NCBI RefSeq assembly: GCF_030547545.1 | Contig: NZ_JAUOQE010000002.1 | Coordinates: 186,001 to 250,000, forward strand | Direction of reading: 5' to 3' | From: Amphritea sp. 1_MG-2023 | GTDB lineage: Bacteria > Pseudomonadota > Gammaproteobacteria > Pseudomonadales > Balneatricaceae | DNA: 64,000 nucleotides | In this document: piece by piece, positions 25,339 to 34,885 of the stretch | How the letters are laid out: every line of letters starts with the position of its first letter | Numbering within the stretch: position 1 is the first letter of the stretch | Notes under the pieces: model-generated | Databases searched by the model: none | What the model was told of the DNA's origin: nothing | Seen by the model: only the letters and a program-made list of their open reading frames with translations | Program-made: the position numbers and the translations under genes

Positions 25339-27345
25339 TTACGCCTCCGCGATATCAAGTAGGTTGAGTGAGATCAGTTCGGCACCATCGGCCACAAGAT
25401 CACCTTCGGCAAAATAAATCTCGGCGACCGTGCCATCATCGGGGGCTTTCAGACTATGTTCCATTTTCATGGCCTCCATGATAACCAAGGTCTCACCGGC
25501 TTTAACCGCTTGACCCGGTGCAACCAACACGGCGACGACGGCACCATTCATGGGGGCGGTAAGGCTGTTATCGGCGGCATGATCTTCATTGCCAAAGCTT
25601 TCTCGCTGCTGTTCGCAGACAAATTGCTCACCTTCGTGGAACAGGGTGAGGTGATCGCCTTCGTTATACAGGTGGACACTCAGTTGATGCCCGTTGATAA
25701 CCACCTTGAGCTGATCGTCGCTGAGGATGGCGTTGACCTGATAGCTAGCATCATCGATCTGTACCTCATAGTGTCCCTGAGCTTCAACACAAGGCTCCAG
25801 AACATTCAATTGATAGGCCGTATCGGCATGTATCAGCGTTAATGGCCGAACATACTCTGAGTTAAGCCGCCAGTGGTTCTGATAGCCGAACGGTGAATAG
25901 GGATCGTCTGGGTTATTCGCCTGTTGCTTGGTTTTCTCGCTAAAGAAGCACGCCGCCATGGCTAGGCAAAAAGCGGTATTGAGGTTGCTGACGGGAAATA
26001 GCAGGGCTTCATGTTTTTCAATAAAACCGGTATCCAGATCGAGCGCTTTAAACGGTGCACTCCCTGCTAAGTGACGTAAGAATCGCAGATTGGTGGTTAA
26101 ACCGCTGATACGATACTCTTCGAGGGCTTGTTCCATCCGCGCGATGGCGCGATCGCGGTCATCATCCCAGACGATCAGTTTAGCGATCATGGGATCGTAA
26201 AACACGCTGACTTCATCCCCTTCGACGACGCCGGTATCAACCCGTACATGACGGTTTTCTTCAGGGGTGCGAAGATAACGCAACGTACCAGTGGCCGGTA
26301 AAAAATCATTATCGGGGTCTTCGGCATAGACACGTGCTTCCAGTGCATGGCCCTGAATGCGGATCTCATCCTGCTGTAACGGTAGCGGTTCACCACTGGC
26401 GATTCTCAGTTGCCATTCCACTAAGTCTTGACCGGTTACCATCTCGGTGACAGGGTGCTCAACCTGCAAGCGAGTGTTCATCTCCATGAAGTAGAATGAG
26501 CCATCGACATCGTAGAGAAACTCGACTGTGCCTGCACCAACATAATCGATCGCTTGCGCAGCGCGTACGGCGGCTTCACCCATCGCTTTGCGGGTCGCAT
26601 CGGGTAGATTCGGGGCGGGGGCTTCTTCAATGACTTTCTGATGACGACGTTGTACCGAGCAGTCGCGTTCTGCGAGATAGACGCCCTTGCCCTGTTTATC
26701 ACAGAATACTTGAATTTCAACGTGCCGTGGTTGCGTCAGATAGCGTTCGATCAACATATCTGGATTACCAAAGGCGTTCTTCGCTTCACGGCAGGCGGAT
26801 ACAAGTGCGGCATCAAACTCTTCAATCGACTCGACCACGCGCATCCCTTTACCGCCACCACCGGCGACGGCTTTCAGCAATTGCGGAAAGCCACAGCGAA
26901 GCGATTCGGCTTTGAGTACTTCGGGTGATTGATCATCACCATGATAGCCAGGCACCAGCGGCACCGAGGCGTGCGACATAATCTCTTTAGCGGCCGATTT
27001 TGAGCCCATCGCTTCAATGGCGCCGGTGGGTGGGCCGATAAACTCAATTCCATTATCGAAGCAAGATTTTGCAAACGCGGCGTTTTCAGAGAGAAAACCA
27101 TAGCCTGGATGTATCGCTTGCGCGCCCGACTGCTTGGCAATCTGAAGAATCTTATCCGCGCGCAAATAGCTTTCACTGCTAGGGGCTGGGCCGAGTAGAA
27201 ACGCTTCATCGGCCATGGCAACGTGGCGAGCATGTTTATCGGCTTCAGAGTAAACAGCAACACAGCGGATACCCATGCGGTGAGCGGTTTGGATAACCCG
27301 GCAGGCTATCTCCCCTCGATTGGCAATTAGAATTTTATTAAACAT
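25339..27345 (-). CDS. liuD: 3-methylcrotonyl-CoA carboxylase, biotin-containing alpha subunit
   Basis: A 668-residue subunit with a biotin carboxylase domain (about 1-450) followed by a linker and a C-terminal biotin carrier domain. The first domain has [17 protein letters not shown] at the start, an [12 protein letters not shown]-grasp loop and [14 protein letters not shown]. Biotinyl-lysine K627 lies in [12 protein letters not shown]. It carboxylates its biotin with bicarbonate and ATP for transfer by LiuB. Its position between liuC and liuE in the canonical liu order supports methylcrotonyl-CoA rather than propionyl- or geranyl-CoA as substrate. Confidence 0.95.
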   Translation of the reverse strand: MFNKILIANRGEIACRVIQTAHRMGIRCVAVYSEADKHARHVAMADEAFLLGPAPSSESYLRADKILQIAKQSGAQAIHPGYGFLSENAAFAKSCFDNGIEFIGPPTGAIEAMGSKSAAKEIMSHASVPLVPGYHGDDQSPEVLKAESLRCGFPQLLKAVAGGGGKGMRVVESIEEFDAALVSACREAKNAFGNPDMLIERYLTQPRHVEIQVFCDKQGKGVYLAERDCSVQRRHQKVIEEAPAPNLPDATRKAMGEAAVRAAQAIDYVGAGTVEFLYDVDGSFYFMEMNTRLQVEHPVTEMVTGQDLVEWQLRIASGEPLPLQQDEIRIQGHALEARVYAEDPDNDFLPATGTLRYLRTPEENRHVRVDTGVVEGDEVSVFYDPMIAKLIVWDDDRDRAIARMEQALEEYRISGLTTNLRFLRHLAGSAPFKALDLDTGFIEKHEALLFPVSNLNTAFCLAMAACFFSEKTKQQANNPDDPYSPFGYQNHWRLNSEYVRPLTLIHADTAYQLNVLEPCVEAQGHYEVQIDDASYQVNAILSDDQLKVVINGHQLSVHLYNEGDHLTLFHEGEQFVCEQQRESFGNEDHAADNSLTAPMNGAVVAVLVAPGQAVKAGETLVIMEAMKMEHSLKAPDDGTVAEIYFAEGDLVADGAELISLNLLDIAEA

Positions 27346-27350
27346 GCCGT

Positions 27351-28151
27351 TTACTCCTGAATCCAGTTCGGTTTACGCTTTTGTAGAAAGGCGCTGAGCC
27401 CTTCCTGACCTTCGTCGCTGACACGGATATCGGCGATACGACGGGCGGTATCATCAATCACCTCTGCGGTGATCTCTTTTTGACTAACCGCCGAGATAAG
27501 TTGCTTCGCGGCTTGCATTCCCTGCGGGCTGTTTTTTTGTAGCGTGGCGGTCATGCGGTCGCAGGCTTCGTCCAGTTGTTCAACGTTCTCGACGACTTCA
27601 TGGACCAGGCCATACTGCTGAGCCGTGCGCGCCGAGAACGGTTCGGCGCTGAGGAAATAGCGCCGCGATTGACGTTCACCTATCGCGCGAACCACATAGG
27701 GACTGATCACAGCGGGAATTAAGCCAATCTTCACTTCCGATAAGCAGAAAGCGCTACTGTCGGCGGCGATTACAATATCGCAACAGGCGGCGAGGCCTAC
27801 GGCGCCGCCATAGGCGGCACCTTGAATCAGGGCGATAGTGGGTTTGCTGTGGTTATTCAGTCGCTCCATCAGTGTGGCCAGACGGCCAGCATCGATTCGG
27901 TTTTCTGCATGGGTGTTGTTCGCCATGCGTTTCATCCAAGCCAGATCGGCGCCGGCGGAAAAGTTTTTACCGCGAGAGCGCAACACTAACACGCGTACAT
28001 CGGGATCTGTCTGCGTCGCCTCTAGCTGTTCGATAAGCTGCTCGATCACCGCATCATCGAAAGCATTGTGCACTTCAGGGCGGTTAATGATCAGCTCTGC
28101 GATACCCTGACTGTTTTTTTCTAACAGCACCAATTGTTGTTTTATCGACAT
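27351..28151 (-). CDS. liuC: Methylglutaconyl-CoA hydratase
   Basis: A 266-residue crotonase-fold enzyme. The oxyanion-hole motifs are FSAGADLAWMKRM (about 65-78) and GAAYGGAVGLAACCDIVIA, with LSEVKIGLIPAVISPYVVRAIG after. In leucine catabolism it hydrates 3-methylglutaconyl-CoA to HMG-CoA. The ATG at 28151 is preferred because GGAG precedes it; a longer frame starts at 28166, overlapping the liuB stop. It is the third gene of the liuABCDE order, 5 bases before liuD. Confidence 0.92.
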   Translation of the reverse strand: MSIKQQLVLLEKNSQGIAELIINRPEVHNAFDDAVIEQLIEQLEATQTDPDVRVLVLRSRGKNFSAGADLAWMKRMANNTHAENRIDAGRLATLMERLNNHSKPTIALIQGAAYGGAVGLAACCDIVIAADSSAFCLSEVKIGLIPAVISPYVVRAIGERQSRRYFLSAEPFSARTAQQYGLVHEVVENVEQLDEACDRMTATLQKNSPQGMQAAKQLISAVSQKEITAEVIDDTARRIADIRVSDEGQEGLSAFLQKRKPNWIQE

Positions 28152-28165
28152 CGGTTCACGCTCCA

Positions 28166-29773
28166 TTACATCCGGAATACGCCGAAGTGGGTGTCGCCCA
28201 CCGGCTTATTGAGGGCGGCAGAGAGACTCATGCCGATCACATCACGGGTTTGCTTGGGATCGATGACGCCATCATCCCAAAGGCGAGCGGAGGCGTAATA
28301 AGGATGCCCCTGATGCTCATAGGTATCGATAATAGGTTGCTTAAACTGGGCCTCGTCCGCAGCTGACCACGATTCGCCGGTACGTTCTTTATTATCACGT
28401 TTGACGGTTGCCAGTACGCCAGCGGCCTGTTCGCCACCCATCACTGAGATACGCGCGTTCGGCCACATAAACATCAGATTAGGGCTGTAGGCTCGGCCAC
28501 ACATGCCGTAGTTACCCGCGCCAAAGCTACCGCCGATAAGCACTGTAAATTTAGGCACATCGGCACAGGCAACCGCGGTCACCATTTTGGCGCCGTGTTT
28601 GGCGATCCCTTCGGATTCGTATTTTTGCCCAACCATAAAGCCGGTAATGTTTTGTAGGAACAGTAGCGGTATTTTGCGCTGACAGCAGAGTTCGATAAAG
28701 TGCGCTCCTTTTTGTGCCGATTCACCAAACAGAATGCCGTTATTGGCGATAATGCCCACCGGATAGCCATGAATATGCGCAAAACCGGTCACCAGGGTGG
28801 TGCCATAGAGTTTTTTAAATTCGTCGAATTCGGAGCCATCGACAAGCCGAGCAATCACTTCGCGAACGTCGTAAGGTTTTCTCAAATCAGTACCGACAAT
28901 GCCGTACAGCTCATCAGCTGGGTAGAGGGGGGCTTTGCTGGCCTGAGTCTTGATATTGACCTCTTTGCGGCGATTCAAGTGAGCGACACAGGTGCGCGCA
29001 ATGGCTAACGCATGGGCATCGTTCTCGGCATAATGATCGGCTACGCCGGAGACTTTACAGTGGACATCGGCACCGCCGAGATCTTCAGCGCTGACGACTT
29101 CGCCCGTGGCGGCTTTCACTAGAGGTGGGCCGGCAAGGAAGATAGTGCCTTGATCACGCACAATAATCGATTCATCAGCCATCGCAGGGACATAAGCGCC
29201 GCCGGCGGTACATAAACCCATGACGACGGCAATTTGAGGAATCCCTTTGGCCGACATACGGGCCTGATTGTAGAAGATGCGACCAAAGTGATCGCGGTCG
29301 GGAAACACATCATCCTGTTGTGGCAGGTTCGCACCGCCGGAATCGACTAGATAGATGCAGGGTAGGTGATTTTGTTCGGCGATCTCTTGAGCGCGTAGGT
29401 GTTTTTTCACGGTCAGTGGAAAATAGGTGCCGCCTTTAACGGTGGCATCGTTGGCGATAATCATGCATTCGATACCGCTCACTCGACCAATGCCGGTGAT
29501 AATGCCCGCGGCAGGGACATCGTCATCATAAACCTGATAGGCGGCGAGCTGAGACAGTTCTAATAGCGGCGAACCGTCATCGAGTAGGGTATTAATACGT
29601 TCTCGGGGGAGTAATTTGCCGCGGGATAGATGGCGTTCTTGATATTTAGCGCCGCCACCTTGATGAATTTTCGCTGTTTTATCGCGCAGGTCGTTGACCT
29701 CGGCGGTCATCGCATCGTAATTAGCACGAAACTCTTCCGCTCGGGGATTTATTTTTGTTGTAATGGTAGCCAT
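28166..29773 (-). CDS. liuB: 3-methylcrotonyl-CoA carboxylase, carboxyltransferase beta subunit
   Basis: A 535-residue carboxyltransferase subunit. Visible landmarks are an N-terminal helical part ([16 protein letters not shown]), [17 protein letters not shown], the acyl-CoA half ([19 protein letters not shown]) and the biotin half with [28 protein letters not shown] and [16 protein letters not shown]. It transfers CO2 from biotin on LiuD to methylcrotonyl-CoA. The start at 29773 follows GAGGAAG; an upstream frame to 29815 would read through the intercistronic hairpin. Confidence 0.95.
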   Translation of the reverse strand: MATITTKINPRAEEFRANYDAMTAEVNDLRDKTAKIHQGGGAKYQERHLSRGKLLPRERINTLLDDGSPLLELSQLAAYQVYDDDVPAAGIITGIGRVSGIECMIIANDATVKGGTYFPLTVKKHLRAQEIAEQNHLPCIYLVDSGGANLPQQDDVFPDRDHFGRIFYNQARMSAKGIPQIAVVMGLCTAGGAYVPAMADESIIVRDQGTIFLAGPPLVKAATGEVVSAEDLGGADVHCKVSGVADHYAENDAHALAIARTCVAHLNRRKEVNIKTQASKAPLYPADELYGIVGTDLRKPYDVREVIARLVDGSEFDEFKKLYGTTLVTGFAHIHGYPVGIIANNGILFGESAQKGAHFIELCCQRKIPLLFLQNITGFMVGQKYESEGIAKHGAKMVTAVACADVPKFTVLIGGSFGAGNYGMCGRAYSPNLMFMWPNARISVMGGEQAAGVLATVKRDNKERTGESWSAADEAQFKQPIIDTYEHQGHPYYASARLWDDGVIDPKQTRDVIGMSLSAALNKPVGDTHFGVFRM

Positions 29774-29785
29774 GGCTCTTCCTCT

Positions 29786-29818
29786 GATATGACGCCCGTT
29801 CGTTAAGGGCGTCATATC
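29786..29818 (-). other. Intercistronic stem-loop between liuA and liuB
   Basis: GATATGACGCCC (29786-29797) and GGGCGTCATATC (29807-29818) form a perfect 12-bp stem with a 9-base loop, ending 12 bases upstream of the liuB start. There is no T-tract. It may protect or process the liu mRNA or affect liuB translation. Confidence 0.55.
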
Positions 29819-29848
29819 GGTACAGTCTTTGATATCGTTTATCTCGAT

Positions 29849-29871
29849 AAAAACGAGGGGCGGATTGCCCC
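29849..29871 (-). terminator. Partial terminator/attenuator after liuA
   Basis: GGGGC (29857-29861) and GCCCC (29867-29871) form a short GC stem. Read leftward it is followed, after three bases, by five T (complement of 29849-29853). It could stop part of the transcription after liuA and lower liuB-E relative to liuA. Confidence 0.45.
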
Positions 29872-29914
29872 ACCCCCCAAACCTTCTAACGAAGGACTCA
29901 CTGATGAAACAGAT

Positions 29915-31081
29915 CTATTTATTGAGGAACAATTCGCGGCCGATCAGCATTCGGCGAATTTCAGAGGTGCCTGCCCCAATTTCGTACAGCTTGGCATCCC
30001 GCAGTAGTCGGCCGGTAGGGAACTCATTGATATAACCGTTACCACCGAGTAACTGAATCGCGTCTAAAGCGATCTTGGTGGCCATTTCGGCGGTATAGAG
30101 AATCACGGCAGCACAGTCTTTGCGTGAAGTTTCCCCGCGCATGGCGGCTTGAGCCACGGTGTAAGCATAGGATTTAGAGGCATTCATGAGAGTGTACATG
30201 TCGGCAACTTTGCCCTGTACCATTTCAAATTCACCGATCGCTTTACCAAACTGCACGCGATCTCGAGTGTAAGGGATAGTGATATCCATCGCCGCTTGCA
30301 TAATACCTAGCGGGCCGCCCGCGAGGACTAGGCGTTCGTAGTCCAGACCTGACATCAGCACGCGAACACCACCGTTGAGTTCACCGAGAATGTTCTCTTT
30401 TGGCACAGGGCAGTCTTGAAACACCAGTTCACAGGTATTAGAGCCGCGCATGCCCAGTTTATCGAGTTTCTGATGGCGGGAAAAACCAGGGTAGTCGCGT
30501 TCAACGATAAAGGCGGTGATGCCTTTGGCGCCTGCCGCAACGTCGGTTTTGGCATAAATCACGTAGGTATTAGCATCAGGGCCATTGGTGATCCACATCT
30601 TGTTACCATTGAGTAGGTAATGATCGCCGTTATCCCGAGCCGTTAGTTTCATTGACACAACATCGGAACCGGCATTCGGTTCAGACATCGCCAATGCACC
30701 GATATGTTCGCCGCTAATTAATTTCGGTAAGTAAGCAAGCTTTTGCTCATGGGTACCGTTACGGTGTATCTGATTGATACACAGGTTCGAATGGGCACCA
30801 TACGATAGACCAACGGATGCCGATGCGCGACTGATCTCTTCCATGGCGATCATGTGAGCCAGATAACCCATCTCGACACCGCCGTATTCCTCTTTGACGG
30901 TGATCCCGAGTAAACCCATATCACCAAATTTTCGCCACAAATCACTCGGAAACTCATTATCGTGATCGATCTGATCGGCGCGCGGGGCGATCTCTTGTGC
31001 CGCAAAGCTGTTGATCTGCTCTCGCAGCATATCTAGGGTTTCGCCGAGTCCGAAATTAAGTGAGCTATACTGTGCAATCAT
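29915..31081 (-). CDS. liuA: Isovaleryl-CoA dehydrogenase
   Basis: A 388-residue flavin acyl-CoA dehydrogenase. FAD/substrate motifs are [13 protein letters not shown] and [15 protein letters not shown]. The catalytic glutamate is E249 in [13 protein letters not shown], the position specific to isovaleryl-CoA dehydrogenases, and the usual C-terminal Glu is replaced in [12 protein letters not shown]. It oxidises isovaleryl-CoA to 3-methylcrotonyl-CoA, passing electrons to ETF. It is the first catabolic gene after liuR, with a 144-base gap that includes a TTTACGT half-site at 31146-31152. Confidence 0.96.
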   Translation of the reverse strand: MIAQYSSLNFGLGETLDMLREQINSFAAQEIAPRADQIDHDNEFPSDLWRKFGDMGLLGITVKEEYGGVEMGYLAHMIAMEEISRASASVGLSYGAHSNLCINQIHRNGTHEQKLAYLPKLISGEHIGALAMSEPNAGSDVVSMKLTARDNGDHYLLNGNKMWITNGPDANTYVIYAKTDVAAGAKGITAFIVERDYPGFSRHQKLDKLGMRGSNTCELVFQDCPVPKENILGELNGGVRVLMSGLDYERLVLAGGPLGIMQAAMDITIPYTRDRVQFGKAIGEFEMVQGKVADMYTLMNASKSYAYTVAQAAMRGETSRKDCAAVILYTAEMATKIALDAIQLLGGNGYINEFPTGRLLRDAKLYEIGAGTSEIRRMLIGRELFLNK

Positions 31082-31225
31082 TTTTTGTCCACCTGGCTTT
31101 AGGAGTTAGCTGGGCCGCTTATGATGCGCGCCTCAGACGTTCCGGTTTACGTTTTTTGTTGTTGGTTGAGCGTTAATCTATGTTTATCGGGTAAGGCCTG
31201 CGCAAGGCAGTGGTTATACCGATGT

Positions 31226-31627
31226 CTACGTTGTTGCTGTTAATTCATTCATCGCTTCGCGACAGCGGGTTTCGGCACTGTCTAATTCGAGCTGTAGCAT
31301 GGCGATATCGTTGAGCTGTTGTTCAAGTGCCGTTTTCTTTTCCTCTATTTTGGCCATTAATAAGCGTAGCTGTTTCATGCTGCCGGTGGGTGTTTCATCC
31401 CATAAGGCAAACAGTTCACGGGTTTCAGCCAATGAAAAGCCTAAGCGTTTACCGCGTAGAATCAGCTTTAGCCTGACTCTATCTTGCGCGCTGTAGACAC
31501 GCGTCTGTCCGCGACGGGTAGGGAAAAGCAACTGCTGATCTTCGTAGAAGCGAATACTACGGGTGGTGACATCAAACTCACTGGCCAGCTCGCTAATCGA
31601 AAACGTTGTGGTATGGCTAATCGGCAT
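31226..31627 (-). CDS. liuR: MerR family regulator LiuR
   Basis: A 133-residue MerR-type regulator. The N-terminal winged helix reads TFSISELASEFDVTTRSIRFYEDQQLLFP, then TRVYSAQDRVRLKLILRGKRLGFSL. A long dimerisation coiled coil (about 80-125) ends the protein. It lacks the cysteines of metal sensors, as expected for the LiuR branch, which controls leucine/isovalerate genes in proteobacteria. It lies directly upstream of liuA on the same strand. A palindromic box lies about 50 bases before its own start. Confidence 0.9.
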   Translation of the reverse strand: MPISHTTTFSISELASEFDVTTRSIRFYEDQQLLFPTRRGQTRVYSAQDRVRLKLILRGKRLGFSLAETRELFALWDETPTGSMKQLRLLMAKIEEKKTALEQQLNDIAMLQLELDSAETRCREAMNELTATT

Positions 31628-31929
31628 CCTGATCTCGCTGATTCATTCATCATGTGGTTTTTAATGTAGCGGAAGTTTACGTAAACGTAAAGTAAGTATT
31701 TTAATGTCTCAAAATTGATATGTTTCGTATTAATTAAGTTAAGCTTATGATATTTATAGGTTTATTTTATTTTTTATGATTATTTAATTTCTATGTTAGA
31801 CTAAAGTAGTACTTGTTTTCCTGTAAGGGAAATTGCTAACTTGAGCACAAGGTTGCAATGAGCATGATTCATTTTTTGCTCACCTGATAATAAAAACAAT
31901 ATAAACAATTTAAGTGGGGCTGGTTCTTC
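31628..31929. other. Divergent control region between liuR and livG
   Basis: This 302-base AT-rich region holds the LiuR-type box (31676-31691) near liuR and a probable promoter for the liv genes on the other side. Small inverted repeats TGAGCA/TGCTCA (31859-31864 and 31877-31882) lie about 50 bases before livG. No gene is supported. Confidence 0.6.
31676..31691. promoter_or_regulatory. Candidate LiuR box
   Basis: TTTACGT-AA-ACGTAAA is a perfect 7-2-7 inverted repeat 49 bases upstream of the liuR start. Its form fits what I recall of LiuR sites in gammaproteobacteria (TTACGTnnACGTAA-like), and MerR regulators bind such spacer palindromes. It could also serve the divergent liv genes 240 bases away. 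Confidence 0.65.
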
Positions 31930-32745
31930 ATGAGTGCCGACTATGTTCTCGAAACCAGAAATCTGGTCAAGGAATTCAAGGGCTTTACCGCCGTTGATGA
32001 TGTAAATCTTAAAGTTGAGCGGGGAACAATACATGCGTTGATCGGGCCTAATGGTGCCGGAAAGACGACAGTATTTAACCTACTGACAAAATTTCTCACG
32101 CCCACACGAGGGACAATTCTATATAACGGAGCAGACATCACATCGATGAAGTCTGCAGCGATTGCCCGTCAGGGCATTGTGCGTTCGTTTCAAATTTCTG
32201 CCGTCTTTCCACATCTATCGGTGATGGAAAATGTACGCATCGCTCTGCAACGTAAAGAAGGTAACAGTTTCCATTTCTGGAAATCGGTCAAGGTGTTGGA
32301 CAAGCTTAATGAGCGCGCCCTTGAACTGCTAGATGAGGTGGGGCTGAAAGAGTATGCCCATAGCATCACGGTTGATCTGCCTTATGGCCGTAAACGGGCC
32401 TTGGAGATCGCCACCACGCTAGCACTCGATCCCGAGATGTTATTGCTGGATGAGCCCACTCAAGGGATGGGCCATGAAGATGTTAGTGTGGTCGCCGATC
32501 TGATTAAAAAGGTGTCTGCCAATCGTACCATTCTCATGGTTGAGCATAACTTACACGTCGTCGCACAACTGGCGGATAACATTACCGTGTTGCAGCGCGG
32601 CGCTATTTTAACCGAAGGTAATTATGACACGGTGTCTAACGATCCGCAGGTACGGGAAGCCTACATGGGGGTTGAAGCCGATGATGAAGTCGCTCAAGCG
32701 ATCGCTGCTGATAAAGCTAATGCAGACAAGGGGGAGACGGTATGA
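31930..32745 (+). CDS. livG: Branched-chain amino acid ABC transporter ATPase LivG
   Basis: A 271-residue ABC ATPase. Walker A is GPNGAGKTT (about 37-45), the LivG-type signature is LPYGRKRALEIATTL, and Walker B is MLLLDEPTQGM. Residues after 250 form a charged extension. It energises import with LivF for the LivHM permease. Its coupling to livF by a 4-base ATGA overlap and its location next to liuR suggest that uptake supplies the leucine pathway. Confidence 0.9.
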   Translation: MSADYVLETRNLVKEFKGFTAVDDVNLKVERGTIHALIGPNGAGKTTVFNLLTKFLTPTRGTILYNGADITSMKSAAIARQGIVRSFQISAVFPHLSVMENVRIALQRKEGNSFHFWKSVKVLDKLNERALELLDEVGLKEYAHSITVDLPYGRKRALEIATTLALDPEMLLLDEPTQGMGHEDVSVVADLIKKVSANRTILMVEHNLHVVAQLADNITVLQRGAILTEGNYDTVSNDPQVREAYMGVEADDEVAQAIAADKANADKGETV

Positions 32746-33452
32746 GCACAACCGGTGAAAAGATCCGTATTAATGATCTGCATGCTTATTACGGTGAATC
32801 CCATATTCTGCATGGTATCGATATGACCATTATGCAGGGCGAATTGGTGACACTGTTGGGACGTAACGGCGCCGGTCGTTCGACCACTCTGAAAGCGATT
32901 ATGAATATGGTCGGTCGTCGTACCGGCATGATTAACGTTAACGGTAATGAAACCATTGGTATGGCAGCTCATAAAATTGCTCATCTAGGGGTGGGGTACT
33001 GCCCCGAAGAGCGGGGTATCTTCTCCAGCTTAAATGTTGAAGAAAACCTGATGCTGCCGCCGAATGTGCGTTCTGACGGCATGAGTATCGAAGAGATCTA
33101 CGATATTTTCCCTAACTTGGCCGAACGTCGTTATAGCCAAGGGACACGACTATCAGGGGGCGAACAACAGATGCTGGCGATGGCGCGTATTTTGCGCACC
33201 GGTGCCAATATTCTGTTGCTCGATGAAATTACCGAAGGGCTTGCCCCGGTGATTGTACAAAAATTGGCTGAAGTTTTGTTAATGCTCAAGGAGCGCGGTT
33301 TAACCATCTTACTGGTTGAGCAAAACTTCCGTTTCGCGGCGCCGATCGCCGATCGGCATTACGTTATGGAACACGGTCATATCGTTGAAGAAGTTCAGCA
33401 GCATGAACTGAGTGAAAAAACAGAACTGCTGAATACCTATTTGGGTGTTTAA
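32742..33452 (+). CDS. livF: ABC transporter ATPase LivF with Walker A Lys-to-Arg change
   Basis: A 236-residue ABC ATPase of the LivF type. The signature LSGGEQQMLAMARIL and Walker B with ILLLDEITEGLAP are intact. The Walker A motif reads GRNGAGRST: residue 46 is arginine (CGT) where the phosphate-binding lysine is expected. Either this site binds but hydrolyses ATP poorly, leaving LivG as the main engine, or arginine is tolerated in this branch. The rest of the protein looks normal, so it is not a pseudogene. It overlaps livG by 4 bases and precedes the binding-protein gene. Confidence 0.88.
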   Translation: MSTTGEKIRINDLHAYYGESHILHGIDMTIMQGELVTLLGRNGAGRSTTLKAIMNMVGRRTGMINVNGNETIGMAAHKIAHLGVGYCPEERGIFSSLNVEENLMLPPNVRSDGMSIEEIYDIFPNLAERRYSQGTRLSGGEQQMLAMARILRTGANILLLDEITEGLAPVIVQKLAEVLLMLKERGLTILLVEQNFRFAAPIADRHYVMEHGHIVEEVQQHELSEKTELLNTYLGV

Positions 33453-33532
33453 CGCCCACATATCTTAGTCAGAAAAAAGCTCTAACCATGAAGTTCGATA
33501 AAAATAAAAAGTTCTCAAGCAGGAGTGACAAC

Positions 33533-34735
33533 ATGAAAGTAATAAAGAAAAGCCTACTGGCGGCAGCCATGAGCGTTGTAGCGACGAGCGGTGTTCAAGC
33601 TGCAGGTATCTCCGATGATGTGGTGAAAATCGGTGTGCTCGCTGATATGGGGGGGGTGTATGCCGATATCTGCGGTCAAGGTTGTGTTACCGCGGTAGAA
33701 ATGGCGATTGAAGATTTCGGCGGTACGGTGTTGGGTAAGCCGATTGAGATGGTCAGTGCTGATGATCAGAACAAGCCGGATGTCGGTTCTGCCAAAGTGC
33801 GTCAGTGGATCGAAAGCGATAACGTTGATGTTGTCACCGGCTTAGTTGCCTCCTCGGTGACGGGAGCGGCGACTAAGGTGTTGACCGATGCCAAGAAGAT
33901 TGCCCTGATCTCGACCTCGGCCAGTAATGCCTTCACCACTAAGGCGTGTTCTCCTTACAATGTGCATTGGACCTATAACGTTGCCGCGCTGGCAAACGGT
34001 ACGGTGAAGCCGATGGTCGATGCAGGTAAGAAAAAGTGGTTCTTTATTACCGCAGATTATGCCTTCGGTCATGCCCTAGAAGGTATTGCGACGAAGGTCA
34101 TCGAATCCAGTGGCGGTGAAGTGGTGGGGGCGGTGCGGGCACCATTAGGTACCACCGATTTTTCATCCTATGTATTACAGGCGCAAGCCTCAGGTGCTGA
34201 TGTCGTGGGTTTAGCGAATGCTGGCGGAGACTTTGTTAACTCACTGAAAACAGCGGCAGAATTTGGTCTAACTGAGACCGTTGATGTCGCGGGACTATTG
34301 GTGTTCACCAATAATGCCTTGGCATTAGATCCGGCGATTGCGGCCGGCATGAAGGCAACGTCGGGTTTCTATTGGGATTTCGATGATCAAACACGTGAAT
34401 GGTCTGCCCGCTTTAAGGCACGTCATGGTGTGATTCCTTCAATGGGACAGGCGGGTCAATATTCGATGACCATGCACTATCTGAATGCGGTTAAAGCGGC
34501 CGGTACCGATGAATCCGATGCGGTGATGAAGCAGATGAAAATGACCAAGCCGGATGATTTCTTTGCTCGTAATGCCACGCTGCGTAACGATGGTCGAATG
34601 GTTCACGATATGTTGTTGGTCAGTATTAAAGATGCTGCAAGTCGTCAATCTTCCGATGATATTTATAATGTTGAAGCCGTCATTCCAGGTGATGTGGCAT
34701 TCAACCCAATGCTACCCGAGTGTGACTTCAAGTAA
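33533..34735 (+). CDS. livK: Periplasmic branched-chain amino acid binding protein
   Basis: A 400-residue substrate-binding protein of the Peripl_BP_6 family. A signal peptide (LLAAAMSVVATSGVQAA) is cut near residue 23. The mature protein opens with DDVVKIGVLADMGGVYADICGQGCVTAVEMAI, with a likely disulfide between the two cysteines. The ligand core has GLVASSVTGAATKVL and LISTSASNAF. The start at 33533 follows AGGAG; a frame to 33488 would add 15 polar residues before the signal peptide. The ligand is probably leucine/isoleucine/valine by context; other amides or urea-like ligands are possible for this family. Confidence 0.87.
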   Translation: MKVIKKSLLAAAMSVVATSGVQAAGISDDVVKIGVLADMGGVYADICGQGCVTAVEMAIEDFGGTVLGKPIEMVSADDQNKPDVGSAKVRQWIESDNVDVVTGLVASSVTGAATKVLTDAKKIALISTSASNAFTTKACSPYNVHWTYNVAALANGTVKPMVDAGKKKWFFITADYAFGHALEGIATKVIESSGGEVVGAVRAPLGTTDFSSYVLQAQASGADVVGLANAGGDFVNSLKTAAEFGLTETVDVAGLLVFTNNALALDPAIAAGMKATSGFYWDFDDQTREWSARFKARHGVIPSMGQAGQYSMTMHYLNAVKAAGTDESDAVMKQMKMTKPDDFFARNATLRNDGRMVHDMLLVSIKDAASRQSSDDIYNVEAVIPGDVAFNPMLPECDFK

Positions 34736-34768
34736 GGCTTATGAACAACGGATAAGTATTTACTTGAA

Positions 34769-34798
34769 ATAGGGCGTGGTGTTTTAGCCACGCCCTAT
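34769..34798 (+). other. Intercistronic stem-loop between livK and livH
   Basis: ATAGGGCGTGG (34769-34779) and CCACGCCCTAT (34788-34798) form a perfect 11-bp stem with an 8-base loop and no T-tract. Such structures often protect the upstream message, so binding protein can be made in excess of permease. Confidence 0.6.
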
Positions 34799-34885
34799 CT
34801 GATCTAAAAGATAGTTTGCAAGGCCTGTGTGGGATCGGTTAAAGCGTCGATCGCATATATTGTCCTTGCTTCTCTGGGTGATGTT

